Below, one piece after another: positions 34,269 to 44,509 of a stretch of DNA of 64,000 bases (positions within the stretch are counted from its first letter, which is position 1; every line of letters begins with the position of its first letter). This DNA is from Deltaproteobacteria bacterium (GTDB taxonomy: Bacteria; Myxococcota_A; UBA9042; PHBI01; JACKFB01), in contig JACKFB010000002.1 of NCBI GenBank assembly GCA_020632695.1, forward strand, positions 415,699 to 479,698. The letters run 5' to 3'. The notes under the pieces are model-generated. The model made no database searches and was not told the origin of the DNA. It worked only from the letters and a program-made list of their open reading frames with translations. The position numbers and the translations under genes are program-made.

Positions 34269-35338
34269 GCGCGAAGTCGCGCGCGGCGGCCGGCCTCGGC
34301 CAGCGGCGGCAGGGACCGGGCGTAGGGGGCGCGGGCGATGCCCTGCTCGGTGATGATGGCGCTGACCAGCTCGGCGGGGGTGACGTCGAAGCTGGGGTTG
34401 TAGACCGGGACGTCGGTGGGCGCGATCGGGTGGCCCATGGCCGTGCGCACCTCGTCGGCGGCGCGCTCCTCGATCGGGATGGCGCGGCCGTCCTCGAGCG
34501 TGAGGTCCAAGGTCGAGGTGGGCGCCGCGACGTAGAAGGGGATCCCGTGGCGGTGGCAGAGCACGGCGACCTGGTAGGTCCCGATCTTGTTGGCGACGTC
34601 GCCGTTGAGGACGGTGCGGTCGGTGCCGACGATCGCGAGATCGATACCGCCGCTGGCGATGAGGTGGCCGGCCGCGTTGTCGGCCAGCAGCGTCACCGGG
34701 ATCTCGTCGCGCATGAGCTCCCAGGCGGTCAGGCGGCTGCCCTGCAGGAAGGGGCGGGTCTCGTCGGCGTAGACGTGGACGCGCTTGCCCTCGCGCACCG
34801 CCGAGCGGATGACGCCCAGGGCCGTGCCCCAGCCGGCGGTCGCCAGCGCGCCCGCGTTGCAGTGCGTCAGGATGCGGGCGCCGTCGGGCACCAGGGCCGC
34901 GCCGTGGTCCCCCATGGCCTGGTTGGCCAGGAAATCCTCGTCGAAGATCGCCTGGGCCTCGCGGTCGAGCAGGTCGCGCAGCGCGCCGGGCGTGCCCTGG
35001 TGGGCCTCGGCGGCGGCGCGCATGCGGTCGATGGCCCAGAACAGGTTGACCGCCGTGGGTCGCGTGCGGGCCATGCGGGCGTAGAGGCCGGCCAGCCCCT
35101 CGGCCAGCTCCGCGTCAGCGAGCTGGCTGGCGCCGAGCGCGATGCCCATGGCGGCCGCCACGCCGATGGCCGGGGCGCCGCGCACCACCATCGTCTCGAT
35201 GGCCCGCGCGGTGTCCTCGGCGCTGGCGCAGACGTGGTGGACCTCCTGATGGGGCAGCAGGGTCTGGTCGATCATGACGACGCGGCCCTGGGCGTCTCGC
35301 CACAGGGGATGGATCGATGGCTGGGCTTGGGGCTTCAT
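34265..35338 (-). CDS. mtnA: Methylthioribose-1-phosphate isomerase (MtnA)
   Basis: The product of 357 residues resembles MtnA, which isomerises methylthioribose-1-phosphate to methylthioribulose-1-phosphate in methionine salvage. The RGAPAIGVAAAMGIALGA motif (about residues 53-70), LTHCNAGALATAGWGTALGVI with the catalytic Cys, and GTDRTVLNGDVANKIGTYQVA with the catalytic Asp are the family marks. eIF2B-type paralogs share this fold, but the catalytic Cys and Asp favour MtnA. No other methionine-salvage gene is in the window. Its start overlaps the gatB stop by four bases. Confidence 0.92.
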   Translation of the reverse strand: MKPQAQPSIHPLWRDAQGRVVMIDQTLLPHQEVHHVCASAEDTARAIETMVVRGAPAIGVAAAMGIALGASQLADAELAEGLAGLYARMARTRPTAVNLFWAIDRMRAAAEAHQGTPGALRDLLDREAQAIFDEDFLANQAMGDHGAALVPDGARILTHCNAGALATAGWGTALGVIRSAVREGKRVHVYADETRPFLQGSRLTAWELMRDEIPVTLLADNAAGHLIASGGIDLAIVGTDRTVLNGDVANKIGTYQVAVLCHRHGIPFYVAAPTSTLDLTLEDGRAIPIEERAADEVRTAMGHPIAPTDVPVYNPSFDVTPAELVSAIITEQGIARAPYARSLPPLAEAGRRARLRA

Positions 35339-36776
35339 CGGCGCTCCTCGAGCTGGCTGCGGACGAGCTGGTTGACGCGCTGCGGGTTGGCCTTGCCGCG
35401 GCTCTGTTTCATGACCTGGCCCACGAAGAAGCCCAGGAGCTGCGCCTTGCCGGCGTGGAACCCCGCCACCTCGTCGGGGTGGGCGTCGAGCGCGGCGGCC
35501 ACCATCGCGCGCAGGGTGTCCTCGTCGGTGATCTGGGCGCCGTGGGCGGCCAGCCAGTCGGCGGGGGCGACGGACGAGCTGAACATCTCGGCGAAGCAGG
35601 CCTTGGCCATCTTGCTCGACAGGCGCTCGTCGCGCAGCAGCACCAGGAGCTCGGCCAGGCGCTCGGCCGGCACCGGCGAGGCCTCGATGTCGAGCCCGTC
35701 CTTGTTGAGCAGGCCCAGGAGCTCGCCCTGGATCCAGTTCGCCGCCAGCTTGGGGTCGCCCACCGCCTGGGCCACGGCCTCGAAGTAGTCGGCGCGCGCC
35801 GCGCTCTGGGTGAGCACGTCGGCGTCGTAGGCGCTGAGCCCCAGCGCGTCCACGAAGCGCTGCGTGCGCGCCCGGGGCAGCTCGGGGAGCGTGGCCCGCA
35901 CCCGCTCGATCCAGGCCTCGTCCACCTCCAGCACCATCAGGTCGGGGTCGGGGAAGTACCGGTAGTCGTGCGCCATCTCCTTGGTGCGCATCGGCCGGGT
36001 GACCCCCGCGGCCTCGTCCCACAGGCGCGTCTCCTGCACCAGGTGACCGCCCGCCTCCAGCACGTCCACCTGGCGGGCGATCTCGTGCTCCAGGCCGCGG
36101 CCGACGAAGCGGAAGCTGTTGATGTTCTTCAGCTCCACCTTGGTGCCCAGGCGCGGGTCGCCGACCCGCCGCACCGACACGTTGGCGTCGCAGCGGAAGT
36201 TGCCCTGCTCCATGTTCCCGTCGGAGACGCCCAGCGCCGTCACGATGCGGTGCATCGCCTTCATGTACGCCATGGCGTCGGCCGGCGAGCGCAGGTCGGG
36301 CTCGCTCACCGTCTCGACCAGCGGCACGCCCGCCCGGTTGTAGTCGACGAGGCTGCGGTTGCGCAGGGCGTCGTGCACCGTCTTCCCGGCGTCCTCTTCC
36401 AGGTGGATGCGGGTGAGCCGGAAGCGCCGCTCCTCGCCGTCGACCTCGGTGACGATGGCGCCGCCGGTGCAGAGCGGCTCGTCGTACTGGCTTATCTGAT
36501 AGCCCTTGGGGAGGTCGGGGTAGAAGTAGTGCTTGCGGGAGAAGCGGCTGCGCGGCGCGATGGTGCAGCCCAGGGCCAGGCCGAGGCGGATGGCCAGCTC
36601 CACCACCTCGCGGTTGAGCACCGGCAGCACGCCGGGCATCCCCAGCGTCACCGGGTCCACCAGGGTGTTGGGCTCGGCCCCGTCGCGGGAGGCCTCGGTG
36701 GCGCAGAAGATCTTGGTGCGGGTGGCGAGCTGGACGTGGATCTCCAGCCCGATGACCGCCTCCCAGCCGGCGGCGC

Positions 36777-36780
<4 letters not shown>
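35335..36780 (-). CDS. gatB: Asp/Glu-tRNA amidotransferase subunit B
   Basis: The product of 481 residues is GatB, which with GatC and GatA amidates misacylated Glu-tRNA(Gln) or Asp-tRNA(Asn). The N-terminal cradle motif EAVIGLEIHVQLATRTKIFC and HYFYPDLPKGYQISQYDEPLC are visible, along with GNMEQGNFRCDANVSVR and VKVELKNINSFR-like KVELKNINSFR. The C-terminal YqeY-like tRNA domain ends SRGKANPQRVNQLVRSQLEERR. The GTG start at 36780 overlaps the gatA stop (GTGA), giving coupled synthesis. A longer open frame upstream lies inside gatA and is not used. Confidence 0.96.
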
Positions 36781-38246
<1,466 letters not shown>

Positions 38247-38252
38247 GGGCGT

Positions 38253-38549
38253 TCACACCACCCGCGGCACGACGAAGGCGGTGCCGTCGTGATCGGGCGC
38301 GTTGGCGAAGGCCTCGTCGCGCGACAGCGGCGGCGCGGCGACGTCCTCGCGCCAGGCGGCGCGCAGCGGGACCGGGTGGCTGGTGGGCTCCACCCCGTCG
38401 AGATCCAGCTCGTCGAGCTGGGCGACGTACTCGAGGATGCGGTCGAGGGCGCCCTCCAGCTCCCGGGTCTCGGCCGCGTCGAGCGAGAGGCGGGCCAGGG
38501 TGGCCACCTGGCGGATGTCGATGCGCAGTTCGGAAGGGGCGGCGTCCAT
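38253..38549 (-). CDS. gatC: Asp/Glu-tRNA amidotransferase subunit C
   Basis: The product of 98 residues is GatC, the small stabilising subunit of the GatCAB amidotransferase. VATLARLSLDAAETRELEGALDRILEYV and LDGVEPTSHPVPL match the family, with the ending DHDGTAFVVPRVV. ATG 38549 was chosen because the homology begins there (MDAAPSELRIDIRQVATLARL). It heads the gatCAB set. Confidence 0.93.
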   Translation of the reverse strand: MDAAPSELRIDIRQVATLARLSLDAAETRELEGALDRILEYVAQLDELDLDGVEPTSHPVPLRAAWREDVAAPPLSRDEAFANAPDHDGTAFVVPRVV

Positions 38550-38590
38550 GGGGGGTACTCCGGCGTGGCCTCTGGGACGGCGAGCGCCTA

Positions 38591-39949
38591 TCACACGGGC
38601 GCGCCCTTGGCCACGAACGCCTCCAGTGTGCCCCGGATGCGCGCCAGGGCCTCCGGAGAGTCCGCCTCGGCGCGCAACACGATGACCGGCTGGGTGTTGG
38701 AGGCGCGGATCAGGCCCCAGCCGTCGCCGAAGTCCACCCGGGCGCCGTCGATGTCCACCACCGGGTGCCGCGCGCCGAACCAGGCCGCGGCGGCCTCGAC
38801 CAGCGCGAACTTGGTGTCGTCGGACGCGTCCAGCCGGATCTCCGGGGTCACGTGGGTGCGCGGGACGTCGTCCAGCAGCGCGGACAGCGGGCGATCGGCG
38901 GCGGCGAGGATCTCGAGCAGGCGGGCGGTGGTGTAGACGGCGTCGTCGAAGCCCATCCAGCGGTGGCGGAAGAAGATGTGGCCGCTCATCTCGCCGCCGA
39001 GCTCGGCCTGCTCGTCCTTCATGCGGCGCTTGATGATGCTGTGTCCCACCGGCGCCATGATCGCGCGGCCCCCGTGGGCCTCGATGTCGTCGAAGAGCGT
39101 GGCCGAGCACTTCACCTCGCTGACGATGGCGGCGCCCGGGCAGGCGCGCAGGATCGCGCGCGACAGCAGGATCATCAGCCGGTCGCCCCAGAGGATCTCG
39201 CCGCGATCGTCGATGACGCCGATGCGGTCGGCGTCGCCGTCGTAGGCCACGCCGCAGTCGGCGCCCTCGGAGCGGACGCGGGCGATGAGCTCCTCGAGGT
39301 TCTCCTCGACGGTGGGGTCGGGGTGGTGGTTGGGGAAGCGGCCGTCCATCTCGATGTACATGGGGACCACCTCGACGCCCAGTCGCTCGAGCAGCGCGAC
39401 GGCGACGGGGCCGCCCGTACCGTTGCCGCCGTCGACCACCACCTTGAGGCGGCGGCCGCCCAGGGCGATGTCGGAGCTGACCCGCTCGAGGTAGGCGTCG
39501 AGGACCGGCGCCTGCCGCACCGAGCCCTCGCCGCTGACGAAGTCCCGGGCCTCGATGAGGCGGCGCAGGTGCTGCACCTGGTCGCCGTGCAGGCTGTCCT
39601 TGCCGTGCATCATCTTGAAGCCGTTGTCCTCCGCGGGGTTGTGGCTGCCGGTGATCTGCACGCCGCCGTCGGTGTCGTGGTGGAACACCGCAAAGTAGAG
39701 CAGCGGCGACGAGACGACGCCGACGTCCAGCACCTCCAGGCCGGTGCTGAGCAGGCCCGAGAGGAACGCGGCGTGCAGGCGCGGGCCGTGGGTGCGGCAG
39801 TCGCGGCCGAGGCAGACGACGCGGCCGCCGTCCCTGCGGACCATGGTGCCGTAGGCGCGGCCCAGGTCGCGGGCGAAGGGGTCGGTGAGGTCGGTGTCCG
39901 CCACGCCGCGGACGTCGTAGGCGCGGAAGATCCGAGGGTTCAGAGCCAT
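38591..39949 (-). CDS. manB: Phosphomannomutase/phosphoglucomutase
   Basis: The product of 452 residues is an alpha-D-phosphohexomutase of the ManB/AlgC type, which interconverts mannose-6-phosphate and mannose-1-phosphate (often also the glucose forms). The catalytic phosphoserine is in TGSHNPAEDNGFKM (about residue 100), the metal loop is YDGDADRIG (about 240) and the phosphate-binding end is RASNTQPVIVLRAEA. IFRAYDVRG opens the protein. Its start overlaps the manC stop by 10 bases. Together they would supply GDP-mannose for polysaccharides. Confidence 0.92.
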   Translation of the reverse strand: MALNPRIFRAYDVRGVADTDLTDPFARDLGRAYGTMVRRDGGRVVCLGRDCRTHGPRLHAAFLSGLLSTGLEVLDVGVVSSPLLYFAVFHHDTDGGVQITGSHNPAEDNGFKMMHGKDSLHGDQVQHLRRLIEARDFVSGEGSVRQAPVLDAYLERVSSDIALGGRRLKVVVDGGNGTGGPVAVALLERLGVEVVPMYIEMDGRFPNHHPDPTVEENLEELIARVRSEGADCGVAYDGDADRIGVIDDRGEILWGDRLMILLSRAILRACPGAAIVSEVKCSATLFDDIEAHGGRAIMAPVGHSIIKRRMKDEQAELGGEMSGHIFFRHRWMGFDDAVYTTARLLEILAAADRPLSALLDDVPRTHVTPEIRLDASDDTKFALVEAAAAWFGARHPVVDIDGARVDFGDGWGLIRASNTQPVIVLRAEADSPEALARIRGTLEAFVAKGAPV

Positions 39950-41022
39950 GGGTCACCTTGGCCGGATTGGAGCGCCGTGACGATGTCGCGCACGCGCTGG
40001 GAGGCCTCGCGCGGACAGACCAGGGTGGCGTCCGCGGTGTGGACGACGACCAGGTCCCGGACGCCCACCGTGGCGACCAGGCCGTCGCCGTCCGCAAGGA
40101 GGACGTTGCCGCCGCCGTCGATCTCGATCACCCGGCCGCGGGAGAAGGACTCGGCGCCCTCGGGGCGGAAGTCCCACAGGGTGCGCCAGGAGCCGACGTC
40201 GGACCAGCCGAAGTCGCCGGGGATGACCGCGGCGCGGTCGGAGCGCTCCATGACCGCGTAGTCGATGCTGATGGAGCGCAGCGTCGGGTAGACGGCGGCG
40301 AGGCGGGCGGCGTCGGGGGGGGCGCCGCCGTCGTAGAGCGCGTCGAGGCCTCGGGCCAGCTCGGGCTCGTAGCGGGCCAGCTCGGAGAGCGCCAGGGTGG
40401 CGGGCAGGAAGAACATGCCGGCGTTCCACAGGTAGCCGCCGCTGGCCAGCCACTCGAGGGCCGTGTCGAGGTCGGGCTTCTCGTGGAAGGCGGCGACCTC
40501 GCGGAGCTCCGGGGCCTCGGGGCAGGCGGCCGAGGCGCCGGCGCGGATGTAGCCGTAGCCGGTCTCCGGGCGGGTCGGCGGGATGCCCAGGGTCACGATG
40601 CGGTCGGCGGCGCAGGCGCTGATGGCCTGGGTGACGATCTCGCGGTAGCGCGGCACGTCGGCGATGAACTGGTCGGCGGGCAGGACGGCCAGGAGCCCCG
40701 CGGGATCGCGGCGCTGCACCTCGAGGGCGGCCCAGCCGATGGCCGGGGCCGTGTTGCGGCCGGTGGGCTCCTCGAGGACGTTGGCCGGCGGGAGCTCGGG
40801 CAGGGCCTGGCGGACGGCGTCGCCGAGCAGGGCGCTGGTCACGACGAGCTGGCGCTCGGCAGGCACGAGGGGGGCGAGGCGCTCGAAGGTGGCGCGCAGC
40901 ATGGAGCCGTGCCCGAAGAGGTCGAGGAGCTGCTTGGGGCGGCGGGCGCGGGAGAGCGGCCAGAAGCGGCTGCCGACGCCTCCGGCCATGATGACGGCGA
41001 AGGTGCGGTCGAGCGAGGACAC
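39940..41022 (-). CDS. manC: Mannose-1-phosphate guanylyltransferase
   Basis: The product of 360 residues is a GDP-mannose pyrophosphorylase. The nucleotide loop VIMAGGVGSRFWPLSRARRPKQ (residues about 10-31) and the EPTGRNTAPAIG and LPADQFI segments (metal-binding Asp) are present. ETGYGYIRAG and EKPD-type FHEKPDLDTA complete the catalytic half. The C-terminal isomerase domain of bifunctional ManC is missing, as usual for the short form. The start is GTG 41022 with GGGAGG upstream. It is the partner of manB. Confidence 0.93.
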   Translation of the reverse strand: MSSLDRTFAVIMAGGVGSRFWPLSRARRPKQLLDLFGHGSMLRATFERLAPLVPAERQLVVTSALLGDAVRQALPELPPANVLEEPTGRNTAPAIGWAALEVQRRDPAGLLAVLPADQFIADVPRYREIVTQAISACAADRIVTLGIPPTRPETGYGYIRAGASAACPEAPELREVAAFHEKPDLDTALEWLASGGYLWNAGMFFLPATLALSELARYEPELARGLDALYDGGAPPDAARLAAVYPTLRSISIDYAVMERSDRAAVIPGDFGWSDVGSWRTLWDFRPEGAESFSRGRVIEIDGGGNVLLADGDGLVATVGVRDLVVVHTADATLVCPREASQRVRDIVTALQSGQGDPWL

Positions 41023-41035
41023 GAGCGCCTCCCGT

Positions 41036-41863
41036 TCAGCGGAAGAAGGTCCAGGCGAAGGCCGAGGCGGACAGCGCGAAGCAGTACCACGCGAAGTGGT
41101 GGAGCTGTCCTTTCTGGAGCAATCGGAGCAGCCAGCGCAAGGCGAGGGTGCCGGAGGCCGCGGCGACGAGGCCGCCGACGAGGAAGATCGAGAGGCCCTG
41201 GCCGGGGGGGGCGCCGTGGCGCAGCGCCAGGACCAGCGCGCCGAGGATGGCGGGGATGGCCATGAGGAAGGAGAAGGCGGCGGCCGAGCGGCGGTCGAGG
41301 CCGACCAGGAGGCCGGCGGTGATGGTGGTGCCGCTGCGGGAGACGCCGCGGAGGATGGCGATGCCCTGCAGCGTGCCGATGATGAGGGCGTCGCGCAGGG
41401 TGAGATCGGCCAGGGTGCGCAGCGGGCGATCGGAGGCGGCGGCGCGGCGCTCGAGGACGCCCATGCCGAGCAGGATGCAGCCGGTCAGCGCCAGGCAGGC
41501 GGCGACGGCGCGGATGTCGAGGGCCAGGCGCTCCATGACGTCGCCGAAGAGGACGGCGACGACGCCGGTGGGCACGGTGGCGGCGCCCACCAGGAGCACC
41601 AGGCGGGCGTCGGCGTCGGCGAGGAGGCGGCGGGGCTCGCGCAGGGCAGCGGCGCTGGCGCGGGCCATGCGGCCCAGCTCGGCGCGGTAGACGATGACCA
41701 CGGGGACCAGGGTCCCGACGTGGAGCACGATGTCGAGCAGGGTCTGCTCGGTCTCGATGCCGAACCAGGCCTCGAGCAGGCGCAGGTGCCCGCTCGACGA
41801 GACCGGGAGGAACTCGGTCACGCCTTGGAGCAGGGCCAGCGCGATGACGAGGGCGAGGGTCAT
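41036..41863 (-). CDS. uppP: Undecaprenyl-diphosphatase UppP/BacA
   Basis: The product of 275 residues is a polytopic inner-membrane protein with about eight membrane segments. It recycles undecaprenyl pyrophosphate to the monophosphate carrier for peptidoglycan and polysaccharide export. The two family motifs are present: GVTEFLPVSSSGHL (residues 14-27) and AILRGVSRSGTTITAGLLVG (about 176-195). The start ATG 41863 lies two bases after the trpS stop. Confidence 0.95.
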   Translation of the reverse strand: MTLALVIALALLQGVTEFLPVSSSGHLRLLEAWFGIETEQTLLDIVLHVGTLVPVVIVYRAELGRMARASAAALREPRRLLADADARLVLLVGAATVPTGVVAVLFGDVMERLALDIRAVAACLALTGCILLGMGVLERRAAASDRPLRTLADLTLRDALIIGTLQGIAILRGVSRSGTTITAGLLVGLDRRSAAAFSFLMAIPAILGALVLALRHGAPPGQGLSIFLVGGLVAAASGTLALRWLLRLLQKGQLHHFAWYCFALSASAFAWTFFR

Positions 41864-41865
41864 GG

Positions 41866-42876
41866 CTACTCGGCGGCGCCGGGAAGCCCCATGAGCTCAC
41901 GCACCTCGGTCAGCGTCTGGCGGGCGATGGCGCGCGCCCGGCGGCCGCCCTCGTGCAGGATCTCCCAGACCTGGTCGGGCCGAGCGCGCAGCTCCTCGGC
42001 GCGCTCGCGCATCGGTCCCAGCCGCGCCTCCATGGAGTCGGCCAGCAGCTGCTTGCACTGGAAGCAGCCGATCCCCGCGGTGCGGCAGTCGCGGTCGACC
42101 TGGGCGATGGTCTCCTCGCTGGAGAAGAAGCCGTGCCAGGAGAAGACGTTGCAGACTTCGGGGCGGCCGGGATCCTTGAGCCGCAGGCGCTGCGGGTCGG
42201 TGAAGGCGTCCTTGAGCTTGGCCCAGCGCTCGTCGGGCGACTCGAGCAGCCCCAGGTAGTTGTTCATGCTCTTGGACATCTTCGACTGGCCGTCGGTGCC
42301 GAGCACCCGGCGGGCCGGCGTCAGCAGCGCCTTCGGCTCGGGGAAGAAGCCCTCGTCGAAGCGGCGGTTCCAGCGGCGCCCGACCTCGCGCGCCAGCTCG
42401 AGGTGCTGGAGCTGGTCCTCGCCCACCGGCACGAAGCCGGCCTTGTAGAGCAGGATGTCCGCGGCCTGGAGCACCGGGTAGGTGAAGAGGCCGACGTTGA
42501 CGTTGTGCTGATGCTGCTCGGACTTGTCCTTGAACTGGGTCATCCGCCCCAGCTCGCCGTACATGGTGACCGTGCTGAAGATCCAGGCCAGCTCGGTGTG
42601 CTCGGGCACCATCGACTGCACGAAGAGCACCGAGCGCTCCGGGTCGATGCCGGCGGCCAGCAGGGCGATGCCGACCTCCAGCATCGCCTCGCGGAAGGCC
42701 TCCGGTTCGTAGACCACCGTCGTGGCGTGGTGGTCCACGATGCTGAAGATGCACTCGTAGTCCTGCTGCAGCGCCACCCAGTTCTGGATGGCCCCGAGCC
42801 AGTTGCCGATGTGCACGATGCCGGTGGGCTGGATGCCCGAGAAGAGGCGGCGGTTGTCTGCAGGTGTGTCTGTCAT
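41866..42876 (-). CDS. trpS: Tryptophan-tRNA ligase
   Basis: The product of 336 residues is the class I tryptophanyl-tRNA synthetase. The HIGH-type motif is PTGIVHIGNWLGAIQNW (residues 17-33) and the KMSKS loop is GQSKMSKSMNNYLGL (about 199-213). FSGIQPTG and PVGEDQLQHLELAREV are characteristic of TrpRS. ATG 42876 overlaps the stop of the OmpA gene (ATGA). A longer upstream open frame lies inside that gene and is not used. Confidence 0.96.
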   Translation of the reverse strand: MTDTPADNRRLFSGIQPTGIVHIGNWLGAIQNWVALQQDYECIFSIVDHHATTVVYEPEAFREAMLEVGIALLAAGIDPERSVLFVQSMVPEHTELAWIFSTVTMYGELGRMTQFKDKSEQHQHNVNVGLFTYPVLQAADILLYKAGFVPVGEDQLQHLELAREVGRRWNRRFDEGFFPEPKALLTPARRVLGTDGQSKMSKSMNNYLGLLESPDERWAKLKDAFTDPQRLRLKDPGRPEVCNVFSWHGFFSSEETIAQVDRDCRTAGIGCFQCKQLLADSMEARLGPMRERAEELRARPDQVWEILHEGGRRARAIARQTLTEVRELMGLPGAAE

Positions 42877-43943
42877 CGCACGATGTGGAATTCGGACCGC
42901 CGGTTGCGCGCGCGCCCGGCCTCGGTCTCGTTGGTGTCGATCGGACGCTCCTCGCCCCAGCCCAGCGCCGTGACGCGCGACGGGTCGATGCCCCGCCCGA
43001 TGAGCCAGGTGCGCACCGCGTCGGCGCGCGCCTGCGAGAGCTTCCGGTTGTAGCGGTCGGAGCCGCGAGAGTCGGTGTGCCCCTCGACGCGCACCATGAG
43101 GGTCGGGCGCTTCTGCAGCACGTCCAGCACCTCCTCGAGGATGTAGTTGCTGTCCGGCATGATGCGGGCCTTGCCGGTGGCGAAGTGGATCTGCTGCTTC
43201 AGCTCGATCTGCGAGTCGGTGACCACGATGGACTTGTAGATGTCGGGGCAGCCGTCCTCGTCCTGGTCGCCGTCCATGTCCTCGGCTTCGTTCGGGCACT
43301 TGTCGCTGACGTCGGGGATCCCGTCGCCGTCGTTGTCCGGGTCGGGGCAGCCGTCGACGTCGTCGAAGCCGTCGCGGTCCTCGGGCTGCAGCGGGCACTT
43401 GTCGACCGTGTCGGGCACGCCGTCCAGGTCGTTGTCCGGGTCGGGGCAGCCGTCCTCGTCCTGGAAGCCGTCCTTGTCCTCGGCCTGGTCGGGACACTTG
43501 TCCTGGTCGTCGGCGATGCCGTCGCCGTCGCGGTCGTGCTCGGGGCAGCCGTCGTCGTCGTGGTCGCCGTCGAAGTCCTCGGGTTCGTTGGGGCACTGGT
43601 CGATGCTGTCGCGGATGCCGTCCAGGTCGCTGTCCGCCTCGCAGGTCTCCCCGCGCGAGCGCTCCCAGGCCTGCCGCGCCCGCTTCTTGGCCAGACGCAG
43701 GTGCCGCCACGCGCGGGTGGTCTGGCCCTGCTCGGACTCGTAGACCGCGAACTCCAGGTTGGCGCGCGCCTCGGCCAGCTCGCGCGGCGCACACAGCCGG
43801 GCCGCCTCGTCGAAGGTGGCGGTGAAGGCGGTCAGCTCGACGTGCTTCTCGCGCACCTGCTCCTTGCCGATGCACCCGCCAGCCAGCGCGCTCAGCGCCA
43901 CCGCCGTCACCAGCCGGACGAGCCTGGTGGAGCCCACGGTCAC
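42873..43943 (-). CDS. OmpA-family lipoprotein with TSP3 repeats
   Basis: The product of 356 residues has a lipoprotein signal ending LAGGC (Cys about 24). A helical region follows (about residues 30-95), then four or five Asp-rich thrombospondin type 3 repeats (about 100-220, for example DSDLDGIRDSIDQCPNEPED and DPDNDGDGIPDVSDKCPNEAED). The OmpA peptidoglycan-binding domain is about 240-356 (EGHTDSRGSDRYNRKLSQARADAV, RRSEFHIVR). TSP3 repeats bind calcium in other proteins; the OmpA domain anchors it to peptidoglycan. GTG 43943 was chosen because it overlaps the upstream stop (GTGA). Confidence 0.9.
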   Translation of the reverse strand: MTVGSTRLVRLVTAVALSALAGGCIGKEQVREKHVELTAFTATFDEAARLCAPRELAEARANLEFAVYESEQGQTTRAWRHLRLAKKRARQAWERSRGETCEADSDLDGIRDSIDQCPNEPEDFDGDHDDDGCPEHDRDGDGIADDQDKCPDQAEDKDGFQDEDGCPDPDNDLDGVPDTVDKCPLQPEDRDGFDDVDGCPDPDNDGDGIPDVSDKCPNEAEDMDGDQDEDGCPDIYKSIVVTDSQIELKQQIHFATGKARIMPDSNYILEEVLDVLQKRPTLMVRVEGHTDSRGSDRYNRKLSQARADAVRTWLIGRGIDPSRVTALGWGEERPIDTNETEAGRARNRRSEFHIVR

Positions 43944-44404
43944 TTCGAGCCGCCGGGCGGCGTGCTCGAGTCCCGCAGCTTCAACCGCTGCTGCAGGAGC
44001 TGCTGCCGGCGCTCCTCCTGAGCCGCCTGGTCGGCGGCCTTCGCAGCCAGCTCCTTGGCCTCCCTGGCGAAGCGCTCGGCGCCGTCGAACTCCGAGTAGC
44101 CCTCGCAGCGCTTGGCCTTGTCGACGTAGCTCGCCGCCAGCCAGTACTCGTAAGGCGCCAGCCGATGGGCCCGGACGCGGCGGGCGTCGTCCAGCGCCGT
44201 GGAGGCGGCGCTCACCGCCTCGGTGGCCCACACCGGACCGCAGGCCCCGAGCAGCGACGAGGCCAGGAGCGCGCCCCCGAGCAGCCCGGCCATCAAGACC
44301 ACCCGCGTCGCGCGCGGGGCGTGGCGTCGAGAGGCCGGAGGGCCAGGGAGCGTTCGGAACAAGGTGGGCACCGCGGGGGCCTCGTCGGCACGGTCGGTGA
44401 GCAT
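43940..44404 (-). CDS. Small helical lipoprotein (DUF4398-like)
   Basis: The product is up to 154 residues. A lipobox SLLGAC lies at about residues 50-55 if translation starts at ATG 44404. The mature part is helical (AVSAASTALDDARRVRAHRL, VDKAKRCEGYSEFDGAERFA, EERRQQLLQQRLKL). Length and layout resemble DUF4398 lipoproteins near OmpA genes. The start is uncertain: a long N-terminus before the lipobox is unusual, and ATG 44293 (MAGLLGGALLASSLLGAC) is attractive although it lacks a charged start. It ends in a GTGA overlap with the OmpA gene. Confidence 0.7.
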   Translation of the reverse strand: MLTDRADEAPAVPTLFRTLPGPPASRRHAPRATRVVLMAGLLGGALLASSLLGACGPVWATEAVSAASTALDDARRVRAHRLAPYEYWLAASYVDKAKRCEGYSEFDGAERFAREAKELAAKAADQAAQEERRQQLLQQRLKLRDSSTPPGGSK

Positions 44405-44428
44405 CGGTACACCGCGCGGAAGCAGACT

Positions 44429-44446
44429 GTCAACGCGCGCGTTGAC
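44429..44446. promoter_or_regulatory. Perfect 18-bp palindrome in divergent promoter region
   Basis: GTCAACGCG is followed directly by CGCGTTGAC, a perfect inverted repeat between the lipoprotein (minus) and lspA (plus) genes. It carries a TTGAC -35 core on each strand, so a protein bound here would cover both promoters. Confidence 0.55.
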
Positions 44447-44471
44447 GCTCGCGCCGCGCCGCTCCTATAGT
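44442..44471 (+). promoter_or_regulatory. Sigma70-type promoter for lspA
   Basis: TTGACG (44442-44447), an 18-base spacer and TATAGT (44466-44471) lie about 40 bases before the lspA start codon. The -35 box is half of the palindrome at 44429-44446. Confidence 0.6.
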
Positions 44472-44509
44472 CCGCGGCCCTGCCGCCCCCGCTCGGAGCA
44501 GATGACAGC

